The position numbers were made by a program, and so were the translations under genes. Under the pieces are notes generated by a model that saw only the letters and a program-made list of their open reading frames with translations, made no database searches and was not told the DNA's origin. Source: Pagrus major (lineage: Eukaryota; Chordata; Actinopteri; Spariformes; Sparidae). From it: a DNA stretch of 64,000 nucleotides. Where the stretch lies: assembly GCF_040436345.1 (NCBI RefSeq), contig NC_133221.1:3734118-3798117 (forward strand), in the 5' to 3' direction. Of this stretch, positions 11,530-25,129 are shown one piece after another; position 1 is the first letter of the stretch; each line of letters begins with the position of its first letter.

Positions 11530-14500
11530 AAAGAATAGAGAAGACAATCTCTCTGTACACTGTGATTTCACTGTGTCTGTATTCAGCAGAGTTTGGATGA
11601 TTCTGATCAAACGTGTGGTGTAAATTTAGAAATGAGTCACATCCTGTCTCCATAATTAAAACCAACAAAAAAGGTTTTAAGCTAAATATATATTTATTTA
11701 ACTGCTCAGCTTCACCTGACTCATTACAGGACAGTCTATTGAAGCAAATCCATTTACACATCTAGTGATTTCACACAGACTAATTCAATTTTGTTTACAT
11801 GGTAACTAATGTGGAAACTGGAGGTGAATCATGCAATTTCACGCCCACCGTTGTTTGCCAAAAAGCTCCATCTTTTTGGCTCGTCATGTTCGTGTCATTT
11901 AATGTTTTCAATGTATTTTTTAACACCTACTCGATACTCTGCTCTCCTGCTGGAAATCTTTCTGCTAATTGCTGCGCTTACGGCTTTATTTTTAACATTG
12001 CATAATAGATTTTCTCCGGCAGTTCGTGGCTCCCTTCCATTTGTACACTCCTCTGCATCATGTTGTTTTGTTGACTTGCTAGATGTCTGCAGGCGCTCTC
12101 TCTCTGTGATGCCCTTCGAGACACACCAGTGATGAAGAGGGAATTTAACTTGACATGACACTCGATGAGGAATGCTCAGCCTTCCCCTCAAAAATACCTA
12201 GTCCTATCCTCAGGCAAAGTAATTAGGCCCTAAGTCCTTCTGAGGAACTAAGCATTACAGGATTATAGTTGTGTAGGCAGGCACTCAGGTGGTAATGCTT
12301 AGTAATGTGAAAGTGAGTCACGGTGGTGTTGAGATAAAATATCACAGACTCGGTTGATCTTACCTGGATCAAAGAGTTATAAAGTAAATCACAAAGTGCA
12401 CTCAGCCCAGGTTCTTTGAGGACAAATCAAATGTTTGCAGCAGAGGGAGCAAAATGCATCCCGAATGCAACTGTTGGTCGATATCATCTAGAGCATCTGC
12501 ATCTGCATAACCTCAAAACACTAGTGTGTCTCAACAACTTGATATGCAGCTTCAGTGCCCCCCTGTGGTGACAGAAATCACTGCACAGAACAATCAACAA
12601 GTGGCAGTTTTAGTATATTTCATGGGAAGGGCAAGGACATGTTTTCCACACTTTACAGCCTTTCTTGGCATCATTTGGACCTATTGTAGACACACTGACA
12701 TGCAAGACATGATTGTAATTTAGTCAAAAGTGCCACAATGCAGCGTGCTGTAGCCCTGTGGTGTCGTGTAAGTGAGCTTTACAATACAACAAGGCCCATA
12801 AAAATGTTTTTATGTCACCTACACACAAAGCAGCAGGTTTGCGTTAGGCGGTGGAAATGCATTTGATAAGACTTCACACCCGGTTCACATATCAGAGCAG
12901 ATTTGTGCCACCAGATACGATTCAGAATCGTATCAGCGATCAAAGGTTAACCTCTGATAACACACAGTGGTGGAGACTAAAGCCAGCTCCGGTGTGTGTC
13001 AGTGACAAGGTCCCAACAGGGGGCGCCTGACTGAGAATACAATGATTTTTAAAGACAACAGCTGGGTTCATTCTTCAGACATCAGTACCGTGATCATCAA
13101 TGTTACAGGCAGCTGACTCACAGGAGGTGAATAGTCAAAGGTCACAGCATCGTAACAGTGTTTCTGTAGCCCCAGGGTTGTGATCTTGTGAATGAAAATG
13201 TCAAAGTTCAAGTAAATGGCACATGATTCAGTGAACTCACCAGTTACATTTTGGATTTCAAAGCCATATTTGGCATATTCAGGGCTCACACATGGCTGGA
13301 AATGAGACAGGAAACACTTTAATATCCAAATAATACAAATAAAAACAGAACATCTGGCTTTTTTGGACAAATTTGGACATGAAATCACTTGTTAATGTGT
13401 GGCAAGCTTTTACTGATGACTGCTTTTGTGTACTTTAATCTAAGTATCAGGTACTTCTGCCCAGGAAGTGTCATTATACAACAGCAGAATTACAGTAGGA
13501 CATCTTATTTACTGGAATTTAAAGGATCAACTACAAATGTCTTTTGTGAAAAATCTATTCATAAGCATTTTATTGTTTAGATGATTTAATATTTAGCTTG
13601 ATTGTGACCCCCTCACCCCCCATCTCTCGCTCTCTCTCTCTCCCTCTCCTTGGTGTATGGCGCCCCCTCCTGTTGCTCTCGGTATGTTCACATAATGTGA
13701 AGCAGTCACAAAAACATTAACTGTCTCCTGTTAAAACTCAGCTTTTTAATTCAGTTTTTAACCAAACAAGAAGAAAACCTGCAGGTGAGTTATTATACTA
13801 GAAATACAATAACGTGTATGTGAACCAGAACTTATTATGGTTCTTTTAATATGCTTGCATGCAACATTATTTCCTATATGCCAGGAACTATGCGTGTATG
13901 AACAGAGAGAGTGGGACTACAGAGGAAACTGATGGAGAATAATTGAACTGATAGCTGCTTTGTACTTATTCTCAACATGTGGTTGACACCTTAAGATTTC
14001 TGAGAAGAAGGAACCAAAGTTCAGGGAGGAAACCTGATGTTGTTTTTTTCTGTCTTTCTATGTGTGTTATATTTCAGTCGTGGTCGTCACCCCCTCGATT
14101 AGAAGCCAGTTTTGCCAAGTCCTGTAAAGATTGTAATGTTGTAATGGTGTAAACTCAGCTGTGAATGCCAGCTGGACTTTTAAAAATGGCTTCAACTTGA
14201 AATCTTCTATAAATGTCATCAGCAGAAGAGAAGTCGCAGGCCGAGAGATTTTGATCTTCGGCCACAAGTAGCCTATCTAATGCAATCTGTGGTGCGTATG
14301 CAAAGCAGGATATTGCAAAAAAAAAACTTTTACTTGTGGTCACTTCACTTCTGTGCTTGTCACTTCCTCTGAATGCACTGCATCTGCACAAACTAAAAAC
14401 TCGATTCGAAAATATCGAAGAAATAATCTGCTGTCTGATTTGATTTCACTTTACAAGAGTCAGTAATAATCAAAATTATTATTTCATCAGACAGTGAAGT

Positions 14501-14574
14501 CCCTGGTGTAGTGTTAAATAAATAAATAAATACAAATATACATGAAAAACAAGTTGATATACATTATATACACT
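11530..14574. other. No gene recognised
   Basis: AT-rich, with a CT-rich tract at 13620-13650. No open frame with recognisable similarity. Confidence 0.45.
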
Positions 14575-14731
14575 ACTCAAAATGAGTTAGGGATATTTTG
14601 GTGCTTCACTTGATTGTTTATTCTGTGACGTATCTGAATTTTGGTTTTGTGAACATTATTGGAGTTTTATTGCAAATCCATGCACGTGCATATCTGCACC
14701 CATATCCCAATATCCCTAACTCATTTTGAGT
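14575..14731. mobile_element. Short TIR element (MITE)
   Basis: Perfect 23-base terminal inverted repeats at 14575-14597 and 14709-14731 (ACTCAAAATGAGTTAGGGAT...) flank about 110 bases with no coding capacity. The ends resemble fish Tc1/mariner-type miniature elements; family assignment is from memory. Confidence 0.8.
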
Positions 14732-15217
14732 ACTTGCATTAAATTAGGTTTTCTCATTTAAACAGCCAGAATGGCACCTTTATCATATTGTCTTTACCTA
14801 TAATCCATATATATATATGTATAAGAATAACTGCATACTATTAAAAATGCTAAAACATTAAGCTGGAGGTTTTGTGCATAAACCTATAAATATACACCTA
14901 TAATGCACATGTAAAGTTGCGTTATGATATACATTTTTCATTCTACATGCACGTGGGAATAAAATAATTAGATAATTAGTGTATGTGTAGCCTTTAAAAG
15001 AAGTGTATAGAAGTAACATGAAGATTTATTATTATTAAAACTCATAAATTATTACTTGAAACGTTATTTTATGAGGCGTAATGACATTTACGGCAAATAA
15101 AACTCAGTATATGCGCTGTGTAAAGTTTTATTATAGAGAACTCCGGGTCCCCCTCCTGCCTGGATGGTACGTGTGAGTCCGCGCATGCGCTCTGCCGCCT
15201 CTGTCCACCAGGGCGGT

Positions 15218-15220
<3 letters not shown>

Positions 15221-15256
<36 letters not shown>
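15221..15256 (+). repeat. (CT)n microsatellite
   Basis: 36-base dinucleotide run in the CpG-rich probable promoter. Confidence 0.95.
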
Positions 15257-15257
<1 letters not shown>

Positions 15258-15347
15258 GCTCATTGTGTGTGTCTCTCTATCACTCCCTCTCTCTGGGAAA
15301 AACCCGAGCAGGAGGAGAGCGAGCAGAAGGGGGGAGGAGGCGGACTC

Positions 15348-15390
15348 CTTCTTCTTCTTCTTCTTCTTCTTCTTCTTCTTCTTCTTCTTC
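15348..15390 (+). repeat. (TTC)n microsatellite
   Basis: About 14 TTC units in the CpG-rich probable promoter, followed by GC-rich sequence and an A-run. Confidence 0.95.
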
Positions 15391-15469
15391 CGATACAGCG
15401 GCGGCGGCAGGATATTTGGAAAAATAAATCAAAAAAAAAAAAAAAAAAAAAAATCCACGCACCCTCCCG

Positions 15470-15600
15470 CCCCCACCTCCCTCCCCCTCCCCCCCCACGG
15501 TGCGGTGCGGAGCGGCAGAGGAAGAAAAAAAAAAAGCACACGGATGTGCCTCAGAAAGCGCAGCGGATACCGCCCTCCGGACCTTATTAATGCCAAGATT
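15470..15600 (+). other. rgs19: Candidate first exon of rgs19 (5' UTR, possibly coding)
   Basis: A GC-rich segment ends AAGATT before a good donor, GTGAGTAT at 15601. An ATG at 15544 opens 19 codons (M-C-L-R-K-R-S-G-Y-R-P-P-D-L-I-N-A-K-I) that end in phase 0 at the donor. They would read in frame into exon 2 and its MGGG start. The ATG context is weak (C at -3), so either a 5' UTR exon or an N-terminal extension fits. The left end is not defined. Assignment to rgs19 rests on position, CpG content and frame, with no transcript evidence. Confidence 0.45.
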
Positions 15601-18600
15601 GTGAGTATCTGATCGGCTGCAGAAACGAGCTTGAACGCGGGGAAGGGGAGGGGAGCGGAGCGGAGCGGAGGGCTGCTGGTTTCGGTTTAATTTCCCCTGC
15701 CCCTGGTCTCCAGTCAGCGGCGGAGCTTTTCCTCGCTCCGCGGTGTTGAGGAAAAGGTCGGTCTCCGTGACTCCTTCCCTCCTCTCCCCTCCCCTCCCCT
15801 CCGCTCTCCTCTCCTTCCCTCCTTCCCTTCTCTCCTTTCTCACCTCCTCGGTTCCGGAGGAGTCCGGTGAACCCGTGTCACGTCTCCGTTAAGCGGGTTT
15901 TGTTAACGACACCAGCGGGTGTTTCGGTCTTTACCTGCTTCTTCCTGAAACAGAGCGAAAACACACAAAACAGCTTCTTGGTTGTAAAACTGGGAAAGTA
16001 GGAAAAAAAAGAAAAGAAAAAAAAAGGGTTGTCTTACTTTATTTTGTATGTCTTGCTTCCTTTGTGGTTTTCTTTCTGTTTTCACTGTTAGCTTAGCCGT
16101 GATACCTCGATAGGCTAATAGGGGGCAACCGGGTTCAGTTGTGACACAAGTCTGTCAAATTAGCTTCAATTTCAAGTTCTGGTTTCTTTCCCCGCTTTGC
16201 TACCCTGGTGTCATGTGACTTTTTCTTCTGTCAACCAATAGCGATTTGTCGCTATCCTAGCTAGCTATTCAAGCTAGGCTAATTGTGGTCGCCACAGTTC
16301 TTCCCTGTCGTAACGCTAACAGCAATGCTAGCCACCTGTGGCGTAGTTTTATGTCAGGTGTGGTAAATTTAAATCGATACTGTACATTTTGTGTTTTTGT
16401 TTTTTTTCAGCTCGAGTTTGCTAGCTTGCGAGATAGCAGCGCGCTAGCTTGAGAGGTAGCTTCTGGTGCTAGTCGCTAACCGCAATGAAATGCGAAAGAA
16501 TCTTGCATGCGGGAATGGCTTAAGTTTTCGCTATGTACGCTAAAACGTTTCATCATTGTTTTTTATTATGTCTGTTTTATTAAGAGCAGCAGATGTTCTC
16601 TTAGGGCTGCAGCGAGTTTTGGCATTTACATCACAGAGTGTTACTTTAACTGAATGAACAATTATAGTTTGATTGTGGCCTTCACGTTGCTGATCTAGCG
16701 CGTTGTTACCTCTGCAACCACAGAGTCAGTCTGCATTTTTGGATTTCCTGTTTCTGTTTTTAGATACACTCTATTATAGCTGCAATCTGGCCAAAAAAAC
16801 TAAGATCACAATCTGTTTAATCGAAACGACGATCCAAGACCTAAATTGCGATCTTTTTTTTTTCCTCAATTTTAAATTGCTCTGTACTGTAGCCATCCTA
16901 GAAATAGCCAATGAATTTCACCCCTGTTAAAGCACATTACTGCATAAAAAAAAAAAAAAAAGTTCCTTTTCGTTAACCATAGGCTAGCGAGCTATGGCAT
17001 GCACTGAGGGTGTATATGACCGTGTGTTGGGCGAGATACATCCACTTTTTAATCCCAAAAGTTTAAAAGTAATATCTGAGGTGGTATCAGGTGTAATCTT
17101 GGTGTTTTCTCCTCCAGAAGGTCTGGTTCTGTGTCCGACTATCTCAGAGAATAAACTAAACCCAAACTCTTGCTCTGTCTGTATTTATGGGGCATTTAGC
17201 TCCGACTCCGGTGTGGTCAAGACCGATTTACTGACACATTAAAAAGCTTCAGCTCATATTTGGGACAGCTGAGACCGGAAACCCTTTACTTACAGTGTCT
17301 TACAGTACTTACAGTTTATTATGACCTTGCTGTACTTCATGGGGTGTTTATGTATAAACTGACACTAAGAAGTTTCTATCTGCAGTCCAGCAGTAGTCTT
17401 ATTGTATACAATGTCTTGTATAGCACACCCTTAGTATAAACTATAACTTAAATACTCCCACTGGCACTTAAATAATTACTTTTTACGACCATTTTAGGTG
17501 TAACCACTGGTTAGGCACTTGTATGAGGAAGAGACACAAAAAGCAGAAATGAATGTGTTGCTGCGTTAATGTATAATGTGTGTAATCTGAAAAGAGATGG
17601 TACTTTACAACTCATCCCTCCCTCCTTATTCATTCGTTGTGTGGTGAACGTATTTCCATGAATCATACGGGACAGCTTTAGTTGAGGGTAATTCACAGGA
17701 AGGTGCTTTTGAAATCGGAAATAAAGGTGGAAGGAGGGTGTCAGAAATGTGTGTGTTTTTTGAAAGCATGGCTCTTTGCATTGCCTTCTACTTTCTGTTT
17801 GGTGTGTCTGAACATGTGGACCTGCTGGCTATCAAATGTCAACACCCAGCTCCTTTTATCCTCCTAAATCCTCGTGTTTTGGGAGTCCCTTCCTGTACCC
17901 TGTTCGAATTACATACTCAGTTCTAAAACGAATCCCCTTGAAAGAGAAGTGAGATTTGTTTGTAGGTGTTTCTGTGAGTTTGTGGGTGTAAAAACTTTTT
18001 CACACATCACTCCATAAACCAAGCTAAAGGAGGACAAAGTTTGATTGAACAGCTTTAAACACATTCAGTGTGAAAACGCCCTCACAATCCACATCCCTCC
18101 TCATATATGATCTGTCATTTATGGGGATTTTTTACCTAAAGCAGCAGTTGTAGACTGCGTCACTGTGAAAACCATCATCAACGGTATCCGCTTTCAGATT
18201 CAATTTTTGGGCCCCAACCCTTAGATTAAGAAACACACCACCTCCGAGATACTGACCTGATTCGGAGTCTAGGAGCTTTTTTTTCCTACTTCTTGTTGCC
18301 AGTTGGTACACACTTCCTCTTCCTGCGTCTTTCTTCATTGTGTCTGTTGCTTGCTTCCTCTTTTTTAACTTGGTCATCGTCTTCCCTTCCTGCGTCTTTC
18401 TGTTTCCTCCTTTGTTTTTCGTTTCAGTCTTTTACCGTTTGTTTCTGTCTTTCTGTCCAGCCGCGGTGATGTGTCTTATGTATGTGGTTGCCATTCTGTC
18501 AAGTGTCTTCATTATCTTTTTGTCCTATGAGTGTCTGGTGGTTTCACTTGTCTTTGCTTGTTGCTGGTTTGATGTTTCATGTCCATAAAAATCGACATAA

Positions 18601-19539
18601 AACCAGCTTAGATCTCTTGAATGTCAATTGTTTGTCCAGGAATCTGTCCTTATGTCCACATTAACATAGTGAATCTTTTATCAGCCAGTGACAGTGCTAT
18701 GTTATCATCCATTCAACAAACTAACTGTAATCCTAACCATATAAAGAAGTTAAGGCTATGTTACTATCAAACCAGACAAAAGCAGTCAATCATCGGTTAG
18801 TAATAACAAATACAAATTATATTTCTGTTGATTGATAAAGTAATAAATTGATAAACCAATCTCACAACATGTGTGCAACAGATAACATTTTTCTTTTTCC
18901 AAAAAAAGAAAATCTTAAGATTCGCTTCATTTGCCCAGAATGAGTTATTTGTGTGGTCGATGGCTGAAAATGTTGGCAGGCCTTCACACAGATATTAAAT
19001 TGATTTATCAATATCAGATTGATACAATCACCAGTCACTCCATGTGCATGTTTTGTTAACATATCACATGTACGAGGCCATCACAGTGTTAAAACTGTCC
19101 ACAGGTTACATCTGAAGTTTTACCGAACGATAAATCTCCTTTGAAATCTTGTTTGACTGCACACTTGTTGGGTTTGAGGCCAAAGCCCCTAAATTAGTCC
19201 TTTCTATTTCTCCCAAAATGACTTCTTAGCTTTCATTAGCTCTCCTTATTGAAACTAAATTACATGATGAGCAACAACCTTGCCACTAATCTCCATCTCA
19301 TGGTTTCAATTTGGAGGTTTGAAACCGAGTTACTCACTTGAGAGGGATTTCAAAGAGAAATGAACCCTAGAGGGCAGCTGCTTTAAAAAAAAAACCCTCA
19401 CATCTCCAAGCCTTTTAACACACATACTTTCTTTTTGTCTCTTCTTTAGCAACATTGCTTTACGTTGCTGTTAACTTTTTGAAATTGTTCGACATTGTTG
19501 ATATGTTTGATTGTTCATCCACCAATTTATACTCATTTC

Positions 19540-20030
19540 AAAGCTGGTTTGAAGCAATTTTCCAGAGAGTTTTAGCCCCTGATTGGTCCTGTGTTCACTG
19601 TTGTTTCAGCCCTGGTTTGTTACATTTTCACTTATTATTTAAGCAACTGGTTTCAATGTCCTTGGTTGGTCCAGTATGATCCAATTTTACACCATGTTTA
19701 GTTGTGATTTTGTCCAGTATTCATTGATTATTTCAGCCTGGTTTGGCCCAAAATTGTCCTTTTGGTCAGGTCCAATATGAACTGATTTCAAAGCCCTGAA
19801 TTGCTCCAGTATAATGTCATGTTTAGTCTTGGTTTCCAAAATTTGGTGGAGTTGTAGTCCTGGTTTGGTCCAGTTTGAACTGATGTTAAAGCCCTGAATT
19901 GATCTAATATTCTATCATGTTTAATCCTGGTTTGGTCGAATACTTGGTGATGTTTTAGCCCTGGTTTGGTTTCAAATGCATCTATAACTCAGCCCTTGTT
20001 TTTTCCAACCATTCACTGGTGTTTTATCCA
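19540..20030 (+). repeat. Degenerate tandem repeat, period about 98 bases
   Basis: AGCCCTGGTTTGGTCCAGT and GAACTGATTTCAAAGCCCTG recur through the region. The GAACTGAT motif lies at 19779 and 19877, 98 bases apart, and shorter half-units recur in between. No coding potential. Confidence 0.6.
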
Positions 20031-20747
20031 ACAATGTGCAGATCAACTTTTCCTCCCCTAATACCTCAAATCAGTTTTTCCAGAGTATGGATCCACTAAA
20101 GCTCTATTTTCCCCCGAACTCTTCATCTCACTGCACGGAAAACACTTGAATCACTTTTGTATAATTAAACATACAACCAGGAAGTGCTTGGAAACCAGAA
20201 ATCACTTCAGCAGCCAAAAGGGAGTTAATGAATTTAAAACACAGAATTATATCGTGACATTGATGAAGAGTCTGTATTTAATGTGGATCAGTCATGTCAT
20301 CAAGTCAAAACTTCAGCTCAATAACGTCAGTATCGGTTCTGATGCTGATCTGGTGGATTTTCACGTAAAGGGGAGGCACCAAGTTAATGTGTTAATAATA
20401 TGTGTGAAAGTAACACATGTCGTCATCGATGGGAAGTAGCCATGACACACCGTGATGTACCAAGAAAAGACTTTCTGAAGCTCTTGATTAGATAATCTCG
20501 TTAGGACATCCTCAGAAGGTTTGCATAAAAGAAGCTCTTGGAAACACGCTGATTCACTTTTTCTTTCACTAAATCTTTTGGAAATCTGATTAAAACTTGA
20601 GCCAAATTTGAATGAAAACTTCTGTGGTTCATGTTTTTTTGGAAATGTATTATGTCAAAGATGAAGGATCCACCTCTGATGGAAGATCCTTGAGGTGACA
20701 ATGGACGGCTGGTCCACACACACTCACTATGGCCTTTTTTTCTCTCC

Positions 20748-20750
<3 letters not shown>

Positions 20751-20796
<46 letters not shown>
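20751..20796 (+). repeat. (TG)n microsatellite
   Basis: 46 bases of TG; a second run lies at 21024-21060. Cys/Val and Thr/His frames over them are artefacts. Confidence 0.95.
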
Positions 20797-20799
<3 letters not shown>

Positions 20800-21021
20800 C
20801 TGTGTGCGCCTATGTTTTTGTGGATAAATACATTCCCACCGGGATTTTTTGGTGCATTTTGTGGCTGTCTCACGCTGTGTTTTTGGTCCATGACTGCATG
20901 TTCTTGTGGGTTTACACACACATTCATGTACGAATGTGGATGTTTTTGCGATGCACTGTGCTTGTGTGGCATATTGTGTGAATGCATGCTTGCGTGTACA
21001 TTTGTGTGTTTGTATGTATGC

Positions 21022-21061
<40 letters not shown>

Positions 21062-24000
21062 TTATAAAGGAGAGGTCCGAGGCAGAAGGGGGGATGACAT
21101 GCATGTGTCCGGCCTGCTAACATCGCTGACGACTCGCACACTAACCGACTGCCCGCCCTCACAAGATGACGGACGTTCTGGTAAACCAACTGCACCTCCT
21201 CCTCCTCTAACTAACTGTCTCATCAACTACTATTGTTGCTTTTCATCTCTGTGTTCATTTCTTTAACTCTCTCTGAATTTCTTTGTTTCACTGTCTGGGA
21301 AATATTTTTGTCACCAAAACTATCTGCTAGCAAAAGGTTAATGGAAATAATAGAAATAATAGCTGTTCTCAGTACAGAATAGGCCCACAAACTTGCATAT
21401 TTGCAGACCTGTATAGCTAGTGGTGATATCCCGATTAAGTTTTGTCTGACCCTGGGCCGTATCCGATTCATATAATACCAGGTATCACTCTCACACTCAT
21501 TTATCTTCTCATAGAACAGCAGCATGATGACACTACTAGGCTTAGTTGGACAAAAGACAATTGAGTTCAGTAAAGAAAGGGTCGGATTTTGATCGGCTTA
21601 ATTTCAGCCAATATGATCCGTTCAAAATGCCCTGATCAGTCCGACCTCAAGAACTTAACATGTGTTTTGGGGTGCCGTTAAATGTACTTTCAGACAAACC
21701 TTTCTGATCAGCAACAGCCTTCAAAAGGAACATGTGTTTAAAACCTAACAGGAGCCGGCCTGCTAGCCCCAAGATGACCAGCTGGTCCACGCATCTCAGA
21801 AAAGTTGTAGTAAATTCAGTTAAGAGGGCTTTATTCTGATTAGTGTTGTCACAGAACTGGAATTTCGATACAATACCTTGAAAAATATCGATATTCAATA
21901 CCTTGGGGGAAAAATCTCCACAGCATTGAGGGAATAAAATGTCAGATTATTAATAAAAGAGTATAATAGGGCTTGTCTACTGTGCGTTAAGCATGACAGC
22001 ACCTTAGTCTATTTACCTCTGGAGGAGGTGGGACTATGTAGGAACTATAGCGTGTCAAGAGAGAAGAGCGAAAACGTAGTTAGTACTAGAGTGTCTATAC
22101 TGCAAAAAATGAGTATTGAAACTGTTTCAAATGTTCAGTATCGATATTTATCGATATTTCAACATGTTTGACGACACAAATTTTGATAAATCGATCACGT
22201 ATTTGAAATTAAATGGTTTATTTCACTCCGCATCATAACAGTAATGAGTCTTGTTCGTATCTTCCACCATTGCTGCTGGGATACATGTATAACCACACAC
22301 ACACATCGGCTTCCAAAGCATCCAAGATAAAATATGTGAAGCAGTAACATTCCTTAAACATTTGGACTGTATTTGGATAGATGTAGACCTTGAGCAGTGC
22401 TTGAAACTGTAGTTGGGCCGTGACTGATGACATTTCAAGTGTCCATGAGAACACAAATATAGACAAGAATGCAGCTTGAGAAAGGCCCTCGTTAAATCCC
22501 CAATGGACTGGGCCAATAATTGGTTTTAGAGCAAGGTAACTGAATTTTAGTTTCAAAGGAAAGGGATTTCAAAAATGATAGAGAATAAGATGAAGCCTGT
22601 GTCCTTTTCCACTAACTTTGATTTGGTTAATGAGCTCAACTGAACAAATATATATTTGTAATGTTCAAATATTGATATTAGTGGTATCAACCTCGCGGTT
22701 TCTGTATCAATTGGGCTCTACTGTACTCGTCATTTCAGTGTTTTCTCTCCCCTCCTCTTCGCCTCATTCTCCTAAATTAAACTGTCATTTAATTTCCACA
22801 TGTCACTGCCACTGTCGACTATATATAACTGCTGTCAGCTTGTCTCCCTCGTATCTGCTTGTCATTTCTCTCTCCCCTCTCTCCCCCTCTGTTTGCCATC
22901 TATCTATTTCTTCCCTCGCTCTCTGTCCCTTACTTGTTTTCTTATCTCGCTCTCCCCCCATTCCCTCCACTCTTTTTTTTGTCATTATCCACCCACTTTG
23001 CCTCTTCATCTCCCCCTCTCTCTTTCTCTAGCACTTCCTCCCACTCCCCCGAATTCCTTCACTCTCACAACTCTCTCTCCCCTTCTTTTCCATTATACTC
23101 AAATGTCTTCACTCCCTCTAATCTTAACTTTTCTATCATCCTTCATCTGAATGTTTCCTTATATAAGATCGATGTTAAAGAAACCTCATACATGCTGGTT
23201 ATGTGTTTTGTACAATGTTGCCATACAGCGATCGCTCGATGGCAACTTGGTATTTTACAGGTTAATTGAAGTGATCAAATTTGCAAAGTGTACTGATACA
23301 ATTTCCTCTGATGAGGGTGAAACCATCTGCATAGATGTGTGTTCCTGTGAGAGTAGTTTCATAGTTGCTTCACCACAGAAGCCTCACAAAAGTATGTGGA
23401 CACCTGAACATTACACCCGCAGTTTCCATCAGGTAATCCATTAGTGGCGGTGGTAAGCGTGGCTCCTCTCCACCTGACAACAAGTGTCAAGACAAACTTT
23501 TAACTAATGTGGACTTGAAGCAGACTTTGTTGGGTGAAACCTTCGTCCAATGAATGATTATCAAACTAACTTAATCGTGGTCTCTAACCTGAAGTGTAGC
23601 AGTGAGTGTTTGTCTTCAGTCTTGACTCTACCAACTTGTAAAATCTTGGGTTTCCTTTTTTTATGACGAACAAACGTAGACTGTGATCAATGTATCACTC
23701 TCCTGCTGGACCTGACCATGTCATCTTGTTTTCAAAGTTACTATATGACGGTTTAAACCATTCATTCTTGAGCTGGGTGTCAAGACCTCCAAGGGGGTTA
23801 CAAGTTAATTTCCAGGAGTCACCAAATGGTTGTGGAGAAAAAATAAAATAACTTCTTTTAGACTGAAGAATAGTTTTTACATCACATTGCCTGTACAATG
23901 ATATAATTTGCTTTAAAAAAGGTTTTATAGCGAGTGTTTGTGAGAAAAGTCTCAGTTCCCGGAGGGGAAGACAGGGTTCATGAACACCAACCTGATTTTT

Positions 24001-24239
24001 CTGGGGGAGTTGCGACTCTAAAAGGTTGAACCACTGGCTTAAACAATAGCCTCACCCATTAAATGTGCGATGTGATGCTTTGTGATGTAGCGCCACTGCT
24101 CATTTTCACCTGAAGCATGATAAGCCTCGTGTTATATTTCATTAAATGTAATTCCATCAGATGCTTTGAAGGCATCCTTTATGTCAGGCGAGGCGTGGCG
24201 CCTTCTTTTTTTATGCTGCAGGAAACCCTGGCCGGTATA

Positions 24240-24810
24240 TGACTGTTGAGCATCTCATTCTGAAACCATGGGCATTAATCTGCTGCTATAACTGCCTCCA
24301 TTCTTCTGGGAAGGCTCTCCACAAGTTTTTGGAAATTGACTGCAGGGATTTACTCCCATTCAGCCCCGAGAGCATTAGTGTGGTCCGACAATACTGATGT
24401 GGGGCGATCGGATCTGGCTCACCGTCAGCACTCCAGTTCATCCCAAAGGTGTTGGATGAGGTTAAGATCAGAGCTCTGTGCAGGCCAGTCAAGGTCCATA
24501 TCAAACTGGAGGAATCGTTTATTTTAGAAGCTGGCTTTGTGCACGTGGGCAATGTCATGCTGAAACAGGAAAGGGCTCTCTGCAAACTGTTGCTGCAAAG
24601 TTTGAAGCATGCGGTTGCCTGAAATATCACTGCATGCTGCAGCATTCAGTTACCTGATAGGAAGTTAACGGCCCAAGCCATGAAAACCAGACACAGACCA
24701 AAGGCAAAGTTGTGGTGAAGCGTTTTGGTCTGATGCACGGATGCCTGGAGCATTTCCGTAGCTTGGGGGATACATAGTGAGATTTGTAAAAATTTGGCAT
24801 TCTTGTGAGG
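24240..24810 (-). pseudogene. Tc1/mariner-like transposase remnant
   Basis: On the minus strand, in broken frames, the segment encodes a D-I-A-H-V-H-K-A motif and then DWPAQSSDLNLIQHLWDELE, the second catalytic Asp region with the [P/L]-I-[E/Q]-H-L-W-D-E-L signature of Tc1-like DDE transposases. Frame breaks and stops show it is dead. A terminal-repeat-like sequence AAAGTATGTGGACACCTGAA lies apart at 23390, suggesting an intervening insertion of about 0.8 kb. Confidence 0.75.
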
Positions 24811-24957
24811 GAGAGACATTTTGACAAGTCTGGACTGGACTCCAGGGGTGTCCAAGTTCAAAGGAAGAAAGAATGTAAGTGCTGGTTTTAGGAGCTTTTC
24901 TCTGTAAGCCATTTTGGCATGAATAGGCCCATGTAGTCATAACGGGCAGGGTTGGGT

Positions 24958-24959
24958 TG

Positions 24960-24990
<31 letters not shown>

Positions 24991-25015
24991 CGTGTGGGCG
25001 TGTGTGTGTGTGTAG
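24958..25015 (+). repeat. (TG)n microsatellite, imperfect
   Basis: Interrupted by GGGCGTG units, in rgs19 intron 1. Confidence 0.9.
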
Positions 25016-25097
25016 ACACCAGGTCTGATTCATCAAGTTTCAGAAAGAAACCAAGAAGCACTGTGTGTCACAATACCTCTGACTCTGTTTCCTGCCG

Positions 25098-25129
<32 letters not shown>

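Larger units (their letters stand above)
15130..15900. promoter_or_regulatory. CpG-rich probable promoter region of rgs19
   Basis: CpG dinucleotides and GC content rise sharply here against AT-rich surroundings. Embedded are a (CT)n run at 15221-15256, a (TTC)n run at 15348-15390, an A-run near 15430 and GC-rich blocks around 15475-15520 and 15640-15760. The region ends in a candidate first-exon donor at 15601. No TATA box is evident, as usual for CpG-island promoters. Confidence 0.5.

Noticed and set aside
1-15000. An OPRL1-like opioid receptor gene, expected from human synteny
   Set aside because: No seven-transmembrane coding exon could be recognised on either strand here.
15164-15843. 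Several long overlapping frames on both strands
   Set aside because: Produced by CT, TTC, poly-A and GC-rich low complexity in the probable promoter. Only the short 15544-15600 frame has a splice-based argument.
20650-21266. Cys/Val-rich and Thr/His-rich frames
   Set aside because: Dinucleotide repeat translations; the same applies near 28.9, 32.5, 36.0, 36.5, 38.4 and 39.0 kb.
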